A stretch of DNA of 48,233 nucleotides from Methylococcales symbiont of Hymedesmia sp. n. MRB-2018 (lineage in GTDB: Bacteria; Pseudomonadota; Gammaproteobacteria; Methylococcales; Methylomonadaceae), in assembly GCA_003666385.1 (NCBI GenBank), contig QPIN01000055.1:20532-68764 (forward strand). Direction: 5' to 3'. The notes under the pieces were generated by a model. The model saw only the letters and a list, made by a program, of their open reading frames with translations, was not told where the DNA came from and did no database searches. A program made the translations under genes and the position numbers. Of this stretch, positions 1 to 12,100 are shown piece by piece. Each line of letters opens with the position of its first letter. Position 1 is the first letter of the stretch.

Positions 1-14
1 AAAAATGTTCTTCC

Positions 15-126
15 TTTTTTTTTTTTTTTTCCCCCTATATCAAAAAAAAAAAAATAAAAAAAAATCCCCACCCCCCCACCCCCCCCCCCCCCCCCCCCCC
101 CCCCCCCGTGCCACGTGCCACGTGCC
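15..126. repeat. Homopolymer tracts and 7-bp triplication before the giant gene
   Basis: The sequence shows 16 T (15-30), a run of 13 A (42-54), a second A run, and 29 consecutive C (79-107). These are followed by three tandem copies of GTGCCAC/T that run into the start codon at 127. The three GTG codons at 108, 115 and 122 lie in three different frames. Long C tracts and short tandem repeats next to surface-protein genes often mediate phase variation by slippage. The stretch is also the very start of the window and its composition is extreme, so an assembly or sequencing artefact is a real alternative. No ordinary ribosome binding site or promoter is visible here. Confidence 0.7.
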
Positions 127-3100
127 ATGCGCCTAATTGCCTCTACTCTATTACTGTTATCGGGTTTTTTATTCAGCGCTAGCACACAGGCAACCTCGCA
201 TATAACAGCAGATCACACCGCTGACGACTTTGTTACCCAATGGCGGATCCCTGCGGATGATCTCATCCTCACCTTCCCCGGCGAAGGTAGCTACACCATT
301 GATTGGGGCGATGACATTACCCAAGACATTAAAGACAGGTTCCCTACGCATACCTATGCTAGGGCTGGCGACTACACAATCACAGTCTCAAATGGGATCA
401 AGCGCTTTAACTTAAATAATGGCGAGGATAAAGAGAAATTAAGAAACGTAGTGCAATGGGGCAGTGCTTCTTGGAGAGATATGAGGGGTGCATTTTATGG
501 TGCAAACGAGATGACGATGAGTGCAAGCGATGCACCAGACCTTTCTGCCGTAAGCAGTATGCAAAATATGTTTCGAGGTGCCACCCGCTTTAATGGTGCC
601 ATCGATGGCTGGAATGTATCTAACGTAAACAATATGCACCAGATGTTCGGCCTTGCCATTGCCTTTAACCAAGACATCGGTAGCTGGAATGTTGGTAGGG
701 TAACAAATATGAACGGTATGTTCGCCAGTGCCAGTGCCTTTAATCAGAACATCGGCAGATGGAACATTCGGGGGATAACGAAGATGAAACTCATGTTCCT
801 TGGTGCCACCGTCTTTAGTCAAAACCTCGGTTCTTGGTACATTGTGCCGACCACCCGCTCGACCACCACCACACTCGATACACAAAACTACATATTAGAC
901 GGACACAGCCCGACCTATAGATTGGTTGCTGGAGACGGAGATACGAATAATGGCTTATTCGAGATAAGCGGCCCTACACTAACCCCAATCAACTCTGACC
1001 AAGCACCTGGCACTTATAACGTACGGGTGGTTGCCAGCGGGACAGCTTTGTTCGGCACCAATAACGTGGCAATGCTGTCCATAACCTTGGACAAGCCAGC
1101 CACCCCTATGGACTTTGTTACCGAATGGCAGATCCCTGCGGATGATCTCACCCTCACTTTCCCCAGCGAGGGTAGCTACACCGTTAATTGGGGCGATGGC
1201 ATTATCCAAGATATTAAAGACAGTTTCCCTACACATACCTATGCCGCTCCTGGCGACTACCGAGTCATAGCCTCCAACACCATCACCCGCTTTAACTTGA
1301 ATGATGGCGAAGATAAAGAGAAATTAATAAACATACAGCAATGGGGCAGTGCCTCCTGGAGCAGTATGGAGGGTGCATTTCATGGCGCAAGTGCGATGAC
1401 AATGAGTGCAAGCGATGCACCAGACCTTACTGCCGTAAGTAGTATGAGCAATATGTTCCGAGCTGCCACCACCTTTAACGGCAACATCGGCAACTGGAAT
1501 GTTGGGATGGTAACAAATATGGAAAGTATGTTTAACGGTGCCAGCCTCTTTAATCAGGACATCGGCGGCTGGGACGTTTCTAGCCTAACGAACATGCAGA
1601 GAATGTTCTCTGGTGCCACAGACTTTAATCAAAATCTCGGTCGCTGGTATATCGTACCGACTATTACCTTGACCACCATTACGCTGACTACACAAAATAC
1701 CCTGTTAACCGAACACAACCCGAGCTATACACTGGTTGCTGGAGTAGCGAATAATGATTTATTTAGACTAAATGGCTTGAAAATAATCCCAATCAACCTT
1801 AACCAAGCACCTGGCATTTACAGCCTACGAGTGGGTGCTAGCGGATCTTTGTTCGCCACCAATAACACTCGCAACCTGACCATAAACTTCAAAACACCAA
1901 CCTCTTCTGCGGATTTTGTTACTCATTGGCGGATCCCCGCAGGTGATGCTGCGGCTCGCACCCTCACCGTCAATGCCCATGGCGATTACACCATTAACTG
2001 GGGCGATGGCAACCCAACTGAGGGGACAAAAGATGATAGTACTCATATCTACAGCACCGCTGGCGACTACAGAGTCACAATCTCAAACACCATTAAGGGC
2101 TTTTACAATGCAGATAAATTAATAGACATAGCACAATGGGGTACCGCCAACTGGGAACGCCTGATCTTTAATGGCGCAAGCATGATGAGGATGAGTGCAA
2201 CCGATATGCCAGACCTTTCTCGCGTAACGAGTATGGCACGTATGTTCGAAGGTACCACCCTCTTTAACGGTGCTAGCATCGGTGGCTGGGATGTATCTAA
2301 CGTAAGGGATATGACGATTATGTTCGCCGATACCAGTGCCTTTAATGTTGACATTAGCAGATGGAATGTATCTCGGGTAGTGAATATGACCGGCATGTTC
2401 AGAGGTGCTAGTGCCTTTAACCAAGATATCGGCAGATGGAATGTTGGGCGAGTTACGAATATGAACAGTATGTTTTATAATGCACCTGCCTTTAACCAAG
2501 ACATCAACGATTGGAATGTTGCTGGCGTAACGACTATGCAGGATATATTCTTTGGCGCCACTGCCTTTAAGCAAAACCTAGGTCGCTGGTATATTGTGCC
2601 GACCAGGATCCTCGGCACCATCGATCTGGTCACACAAAACACCGTATTAACCGCACACAGTCCAATCTATAGACTCATTGCTGGAGCTGGGGATAATAAT
2701 TTATTCAGAGTAAGCGGCTCCACACTAATCCCAATTGACCTTAGCCAAGCATCTGGTACTTATAACCTTCGCGTGACTGCCAGCGGGCAAGCTTTGTTCG
2801 GCACCAATAACGTGGCAATGCTGTCCATAACCTTGAACAAGCCAGCCACCTCTATGGACTTTGTTACCGAATGGCAGATCCCTGCGGATGATCTCACCCT
2901 CACTTTCCCCAGCGAGGGTAGCTACACCATTAATTGGGGCGATGGCATTATCCAAGACATTAAAGACAGGTTCCCTACGCATACCTATGCCGCTCCTGGC
3001 GACTACCGAGTCATAGCCTCAAGACACATCACCCGCTTTAACTTGAATGATGGCGAAGATAAAGAGAAATTAATAAACATACAGCAATGGGGCAGTGCCT

Positions 3101-6100
3101 CCTGGAGCAGTATGGAGGCTACGTTTTGGGGGGCAAAAAATATGAGGATGAGCGCAAGCGATGCACCAGACCTTACTGGCGTAAGCAATATGCAATCTAT
3201 GTTCCGGGGGGCTACCATCTTTAACGGTAACATCGGCGGCTGGGATGTTTCCAACGTAGAGGATATGAGCCATATGTTCCGGAGTACCACTGCCTTTGAT
3301 CAAAGCATCAGCGACTGGGATGTTTCCAAGGTAACGAATATGTTCGATATGTTCTACCGTGCCAAGGCCTTTAATCAAGACATCAGCAGATGGGATGTTT
3401 CCAAGGTAACGCTTATGTTCGCTATGTTCACTGATGCTGCAGCCTTTAATCAAAACCTCGGTCGCTGGTATATTGTAGATACCACGGTCGCGACCATCAC
3501 CACGCTGACTACACAAAACACCATGTTACGCGATCAGAATCCGGCTTATTCACTGGTTACTGGAACAGGGGATGATCACAATAGTTTATTCAGCCTAAGC
3601 GGATCTACACTGACCCCATTCAGCTCCAACCAAGCTTATGGCACTTATAACGTACGGGTGGCTGCCAACGGGGCTGTGTTCGACACTTTATTCGGCACCG
3701 CTAATGAACGCAGCCTGTCCATAGAAATCACCAACCCAGTTGCCCTTACGGACTTTGTTACCCAATGGCAGATGCCTGTGGGTGATGCGACAGCTCGCAC
3801 CCTCACCTTTCCCGGCGAGGGCATTTACACCATTAACTGGGGCGATGGTAGTGCTATCGAAGCCATTACCAGCAATAACCCCACGCATACCTACGCCGAC
3901 CCTGGCCACTATCAAGTGGTAGCCTCAAACACCATCGCCCGCTTTAACTTGAATAATAGCGAGGATAAAGAGAAATTAATAAACATACGACAATGGGGTG
4001 CAGCGTCCTGGACCAGCCTGGAGAACGCATTTTATGGTGCCTCAAATATGATGATGAGCGCAACCGACAAACCAGACCTTACTCGCGTAACCAGTCTGAA
4101 AAGTATGTTCCAAGATGCTACCACCTTTAACGGTGACATCAGAGACTGGAAGGTTTCCAGCGTAACGAATATGGCGGCTATGTTTGCCAATGCTAGAGCC
4201 TTTAAGCAGGAAATCGGCAGCTGGGATGTTGGGATGGTAACGAATATGAACAGTATGTTCCTCGGTGCCAGCAGCTTTAATCAGGACATCAGCGGTTGGG
4301 ATGTTCGCAACGTAAAGAATATGAACTATATGTTCGCCTTTACCACCTTTAGCCAAAACCTAGGTCGCTGGTATATTGTAGATACCCCGATCGCGACCAC
4401 CACCTTAAGCACCATTACGCTGACTACACAAAACCCCGTGTTAACTGCACACAGTCCAATGTATACACTGGCTACTAGAACAAAGGATAATGATTTATTC
4501 AGAATAGTCGGCTCCACACTAATCCCAGCCGACCCTAATCAAGCTTATGGTACTTATGACGTACGCGTGGCTGCCAGCGGATCTTTGTTCGGCACTGCTA
4601 ATGCCCGTACCCTATCCATAGAAATCACCTACCCAGTTACCCTTATGGACTTTGTTACCGAATGGCAAATCCCTACGGGTAATAATGCGGCTCGCACCCT
4701 CACCTTCCCCAGCGAGGGGAATTACACCATTAGCTGGGGCGATGGCACTGTCGAAACCATTACAGCCAATAACCCTACGCATACCTACGTTAACGCTGGC
4801 GACTACACAGTCATAGCCTCAAAAACCATCACCCGTTTTAACTTGAATAATGGCGAGGATAAAGAGAAATTAATAAACATACGGCAATGGGGTAGCGCTA
4901 ACTGGAGCAGTATGCAGGGCGCATTTTGGGGCGCCAGCAGCCTGAGTATGATGACTGCAAGCGATAAGCCAGTTCTTTCTGGCTTAACCAGTCTGGAAAG
5001 TATGTTCCGAGATGCTGCCATCTTTAACGGCGACATCGGCGGCTGGGATGTTTCTAAGGTAACGGATATGAGCAGTATGTTTTACAATGCCAGCGCCTTT
5101 AATCAAAACATCAACGGCTGGGATGTTTCCAAGGTAACGGATATGGGCGATATGTTCTTCAATAACAGCCCCTTTAATCAAGCCATCAGTGCCAGCACCT
5201 TTAATCAAGACATCAGCGACTGGGATGTTTCCAAGGTAACGGATATGGGCTATATGTTCTCTGGTGCCAGCGTCTTTAATCGGGACATCGGCGGCTGGGA
5301 TGTTTCCAAGGTAACGGATATGGGCCGCATGTTCGAGTTTGCCAGTGCCTTTAATCAAGACCTCGGTCGCTGGTATATTGTACCAACCACCACCTTGATC
5401 ACCACTGTACTGGCTACACAAAACGACATATTAACCGCACAGACTCCTACCTATGCACTGGTTACTGGAACAGGGAGTACTCACAATAATTTATTCAGCC
5501 TAAGCGGCCCTACACTAACCCCAAAGGATTCCAACATCGCAGTTGGCACTTATGACGTACGGATAGCTGCCAGTGGGTCTTTGTTTGGCACTAATAACGC
5601 CCGCAGCCTGTCCATAAAAATAGGCGATGCTAGATTGAATGCCTTAGCCTTGTCCGCAGGCACCTTAGACCCAGTCTTTGACAGTGCCAGGCTTGCCTAC
5701 AGTGCCAGTGTTGCCAACACAGTAACCAGCTTGACCGTAACCCCGACCACCTTTGATACCGCTGCCAGCGTCACGGTGAACGGTGTTACCGTCATCAGCG
5801 GTAAAGCCAGTACCAATATCTTTCTAACGGCAGACACCACCACCATTACCCTAGTGGTTACTACCACAGACATCACCATCACTAAGGTCTACACCATTAT
5901 CGTCACCCGTGCCGCTGACCCTGACCCTGATAGCTTCATCACCCAATGGCGGATTCCTGCGGGTGATGCGACAGCTCGCACCCTTACCTTCCCCAGCGAG
6001 GGGCTTTACAACATTAACTGGGGCGATGGCAGCGCTACCGAAGCCATTAAAAGCAATAACCCCACGCATACCTACGCCGACGCTGGCGACTACAAAGTCA

Positions 6101-9100
6101 TAGCCTCCAACGCCATCACCCGCTTTAACTTGAATGATGGCGAGGATAAAGAGAAATTAAGAGAGATACAGCAATGGGGTAACGCCTCCTGGAGCAGTAT
6201 GCAGGGTGCATTTTATGGTGCCTCCAATATGACCATGAGTGCAAGCGATATGCCAGACCTTACTGGAGTAAGCAATATGGAAAACATATTCCGAGATGCC
6301 GCCCTATTTAACGGTAACATCGGCAGATGGAATGTTTCCAACGTAGAGGATATGAGCCATATGTTCCGGTATGCCACTGCCTTTGATCAAAGCATCGGTG
6401 GCTGGAATGTTTCCAACGTAGAGGATATGAGCCATATGTTCCAGGGTACCACTGCCTTTGATCAAAGCATCGGTGGCTGGGATGTTTCCAGGGTAACGAA
6501 TATGGGCGGAATGTTCTTAGATGCCACTGCCTTTAACCAAGGCATGAGCATCTGGGATGTTTCCAAGGTAACGAATATGAGCAGAATGTTCTTAGGTGCC
6601 AGCGTCTTTAACGGTGCCATCGACAGATGGGATGTTTCCAGCGTAACGGATATGTTTGAAATGTTCTACGATGCCCCCGCCTTTAATCAAAACCTCGCTC
6701 GCTGGTACATTGTAGGGACTGCTGCCTCGAATCGCCTCAGGCTGACTACACAAAACGACGTGTTAGCCGCACACAGTCCAATGTATACACTGGCTACTGG
6801 AACAAAGGATAATGATTTATTCAGAATAAGCGGCTCCACAGTATTCCCAATCAACCCCAACCAACCATTTGGCGCTTATGAAGTGCACGTGGCTGCTAAC
6901 GGGACTTTGTTCGGCACCGCTAACGCCCGTAACCTACGCATAGATATCGCCGCTACTCCTGCGGACTTTATTACCCAATGGCGGTTCGATACAGATAATG
7001 ACACCCTCACCTTCCCAGGTAGAGGCAATTACAAGATTAATTGGGGCGATGGCAGCCCGAGTGAGAACGTAAGAGGTGCTACCGACCATACCTACACCAC
7101 CGCTGGTAACTACCAAGTCGTAGTCTCAAACACCATCACCCGCTTTAACTTGAATAATGGCGAGGATAAGGAGAAATTAAGAGACGTACAACAATGGGGC
7201 GACGCCTCCTGGACTAGCATGAAGACTGCGTTTTGGGGTGCAAAAAATATGAGGATGAGCGCAAGCGATGCACCAGACCTTACTGGCGTAAGCAATATGC
7301 TGTCTATGTTCCTGGGGGCTACCATCTTTAACGGTAACATCGGCAACTGGGATGTTTCCAAGGTAACGAATATGCTCCAGATGTTCTACGGTGCCAAGGC
7401 CTTTAATCAAGACATCAGCAGATGGGATGTTTCCAGCGTAACGAATATGCACAACATGTTCACCGATGCCACTGCCTTTAACCAAAACCTAGGTCGCTGG
7501 TATATTGTACCAACCTCCTCCTCGACCACCACCACCCTGCTGGCTACACAAAACACCGTGTTACGCGAACAGAATCCGTCTTATTCACTGGTTACTGGAA
7601 CAGGGGATGATCACAATAGTTTATTCAGCCTAAGCGGATCTACACTAACCCCATCCAGCTCCAACCAAGCTTATGGCACTTATAACGTACGGGTGGCTGC
7701 CAACGGGGCTTTGTTCGGCACCGCTAACGCCCGCAGCCTGTCCATAGAAATCACCGACCCAGTTACCTCTATGGACTTTATTACCCAATGGGGCATCCCT
7801 GGAGGCGATAATGCCGCTCGTACCCTCACCTTCCCCGGCGAGGGTAGTTACCGCATTAACTGGGGTGATGGCACGATTGAGGACGTAAGCGGTGTTGCCA
7901 GCCATACCTACACCACCCCTGGCAACTACCGAATTATAGTCTCAAACAGCATCACCCGCTTTAACTTAGGTGGATATGGACTAAATTCAGAATATCATAA
8001 AGATAGAGGTAAATTATTAGACGTACAGCAATGGGGCACCGCCTCCTGGGTCGATATGAGTCGTGCATTTTTTGGCGCACACAGAATGAGGATAACTGCA
8101 AAAGATGCACCAGACCTTTCTGCTGTAACCAATATGTTCCAGATGTTCCAAAATGCCGGTGGCTTTAACACTGACATCAGTAGCTGGAATGTTTCCAGTG
8201 TAAGAAATATGGGCTATATGTTCGCAAATACAGCCTTTAACCAAGACATCGGCGGCTGGGATGTTTCCAACGTAAGAACTATGGGCTTTATGTTCGCAGA
8301 TACAGCCTTTATCCAAGACATCGGCGGCTGGGATGTTTCCCGTGTAGAGACTATGGAAGGTATGTTCGACAGTGCCCATGCCTTTAATGCTGACATCAGC
8401 GGCTGGGATGTTTCTAAGGTAACGGATATGAGCAATATGTTCATCAATGCCAATGCCTTTGACCAAAACATCGGTAGCTGGGATGTTTCCAACGTAGTAA
8501 ATATGAATCGTATGTTCCATGATGCCAGAGTCTTTAACCAAGACATCAGCCGTTGGAATGTTCGCAAGGTAACGCAGGTCTTCGAAATGTTCAAAGGTGC
8601 CAATGCCTTTAACCAAAACCTCGGTCGCTGGTATATTGTACCGATCGTCTCGAACAACCTCAGGCTGATTACACAAAACGTCGGGTTAACCTCGCGCCTC
8701 CAGCCTATCCCTGTCTATTCACTGGTTAGTGGAACAGGGGATACCGACAATCATTTATTCAGCCTAAGCGGATCTACACTAACCCCAATCAACTCTGACC
8801 AAGCACCTGGTGTTTATAATCTACTCGTGGCTGCCGGCCCGTCAAATTTGTTCGGCAGCAATAATGTCCGTAGCCTGTCCATACAACTCAACTCCCCAGT
8901 TAACTCTGTAGACTTTATTACCCAATGGAGTATTCCTGCGGGTAGTGCGACAGCTCGCACCCTCACCTTCCCTGGCGAGGGCATTTACGACATTAACTGG
9001 GGCGATGGCAATAGCAATAGGGCAAACGGTACTATCGACCATACCTACCAGATTGCTGGTGACTACACAATCATAGCCACAAACACCATCACTCGCTTTA

Positions 9101-12100
9101 ACTTGAATAATGGCGCGGATGCAGGGAAATTAATAGACATACAGAATTGGGGCAATATCTCCTGGAGCAGTATGCAGGGTGCATTTTGGGGTGCCAGCAG
9201 CCTGAGTATGATGAGTGCAAGCGATAAGCCAGTTCTTTCTGGCTTAACCAGTCTGGAAAGTATGTTCCGAGATGCTGCCATCTTTAACGGCGACATCAGC
9301 GGCTGGGATGTTTCCAAGGTAACGGATATGAACAGTATGTTCTACAATGCCAGCGCCTTTAACCAAAACATCAACGGCTGGGATGTTTCCAAGGTAACGG
9401 ATATGGGCGATATGTTCTTCAATAACAACCCCTTTAATCAAGCCATCAGTGCCAGCACCTTTAATCAAGACATCAGCGACTGGGATGTTTCCAAGGTAAC
9501 GGATATGAGCTATATGTTCTCTGGTGCCAGCGTCTTTAATCGGGACATCGGCGGCTGGGATGTTTCCAAGGTAACGGATATGGCTCGCATGTTCGAGTTT
9601 GCTAGTGCCTTTAATCAAGACCTCGGCAGATGGAATGTTGAGAGGGTAACGAATATGACCAGCATGTTCGACAGTGCCAGGACTTTTAACAAGAACATCG
9701 GCAGTTGGAATGTTGAGAGGGTAACGAATATGGGCGATATGTTCGCCAGTGCCAGCGCCTTTAACCAAAACATCGGCAGATGGAATGTTAGCAACGTAAT
9801 GAATATGGACAGGATGTTTGATGGTGCCGATGTCTTTAGCCAAAACCTCGGCCGCTGGTATATTGTAGATGACACCACCTTGGTCACCACTACGCTGACT
9901 ACACAAAATACCGTATTAGACGCACACAGCCCGAGCTATGAACTGGTTTCTGGAGACGGAGATACCAATAATGGCTTATTCCAGATAAGCGACTTTACAC
10001 TAACCCCAACCGATTTTCAGCAACCATCTGGCACTTATGAGCTGCGGGTGGGTGCCAGCGGGGCAGCTTTGTTTGGCACCAATAACGCGCTCAGCCTGTC
10101 CATAGATATCGACAATCCACACGATGCCAGCTTGAGCGATTTAAGTCTATCTGTAGGCACGCTGTTACCAGCGTTTGCAGGCGGCACTATCCGCTACACT
10201 GCCACAGTGGGCAATGAGATAAGTAGCATCACCCTAACACCGACCGTCAATAACCCCGCTGCTAGCGTAACAGTGGGCGGCGCTACCGTTATCAGCGGTA
10301 CAGCTAGTGATCCAATAGTGCTGGCAGAAGGTGTCAATGCCATCAGTATTGAAGTCACCGCCGTAGACGGTATAACCATACGGGTCTACACCGTCATCGT
10401 CACTCGTGTCGCTGGCACTGATAAATTCATCACCGAATGGCAGATTCCTACGGGTGATACTCCGGCTCGCACCCTGACTTTCCCTGGTGAGGGGCTTTAC
10501 ACCATTAACTGGGGGGATGGCAGCCCGACTGAGAATGCAAGCGGTACTACCGACCACATCTACACCACTGGTGGCGACTACCAAGTCGTGGTCTCAAGCG
10601 CCATCACCCACTTTAACTTAAATAATGGCGTGGATAGAGGGAAATTAATAAACATACGACAATGGGGCACCGCCAACTGGACTAGCATGGAGGGTGCATT
10701 TAGTGGCGCCAGCGCGATGAGGATGAGCGCAAGCGATAGTCCAAACCTTAGTAAGGTAAGTTCCATGTCAAATATGTTCCGAGGTGCCGCAGTCTTTAAC
10801 GGTAACATCAGAGGCTGGACTGTTGCCAACGTAAGCAATATGAGCGGGATGTTCTTTAGCACCGCTTTTAACCAAGACATCAGCGGTTGGGATGTTGCCA
10901 ACGTAAGCGATATGAGCGAAATGTTCTCTGGCACTCCCTTTAACCAAAACATCGGCAGTTGGAATGTTGAGAGCGTAACAACTATGCAAGACATGTTCCT
11001 TGGTACTCGTGACTTTGACGGCAACATCGATAGTTGGAATGTCGAGAGAGTAACGGATATGGGCAGTATGTTCAGGGCTGCCAATGCCTTTAACCAAAAT
11101 ATCGGCAGTTGGAATGTTGAACAGGTCACGAGTATGCACTTCATGTTCCATAATGCGAATACCTTTAACCAAGACATCAGCAGTTGGAATGTTTCCAGCG
11201 TAACGGATATGTTGCGCATGTTCGAAGGTGCCAACGCCTTCAGGAAAAACCTCGGTCGTTGGTATGTTGATGAGAATATTAATAATGACCAAGGAATGCT
11301 ACAAACAGCAAACTCTGACTATAACGGCGTTAATGATTTAAGCGTGCTTAGCTTTAACTTTGTCGCCCAGAATGCTGTTTTACGCAGTCAAAACCCAACA
11401 TACGCACTGGCAACAGGTGCTGCCGCTGATGGTACGGATAATGCAAAATTCACCCTTGGCTCAGATGGTATCCTAGGTTTTAATTCAGGCATGGCAGCAG
11501 ACCGTACTTATACCGTACGCATTGCCGTAGACAGCACAGACTTTGGCACAGATAACGCGATAGATTTAACAGTAGTTGTTGACGCATCCCCAACCGTAAC
11601 CAGCATAGTGCGCACCACGCCGACAGATGAAATCACCAATGCCGACACACTCATCTGGACAGTAACTTTTAGTGAAAATGTACAGAATGTACGTGCTACC
11701 GACTTTACCGTCAGCGGCACCACTGCCCCACACACTGTTATAGGCTCAGACGCTGAGTATCAGGTAACCGTTACCGGCGGCGATCTAGCAAGGCTAAACG
11801 GCACTGTGACGCTGGCATTTGCGGCAAATCAGAACATTGAAGATACGGCAGCTAATGCTTTAACTGCCACCACACCCACGGCTGATAATCAGCCAAGCTA
11901 TACACTAGACAACACCGATGCCAGTTTGAGTGCCTTAGCCTTGTCCGAAGGCACCTTAGACCCAGACTTTGACAGTGCCACGACTGACTACACCGCCAGC
12001 GTTGTCAATACGGTGACCAGCCTGACGGTGACCCTGACCACCACTGATCCCACTGCCAGCGTCACGGTGAACGGTGCTACCGTCACCAGCGGTGAAGCCA

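Noticed and set aside
15..60. T-run followed by A-run as a terminator
   Set aside because: The T16 and A13 runs could pair, but the stem would be only A-U and the region is suspect as an assembly edge.
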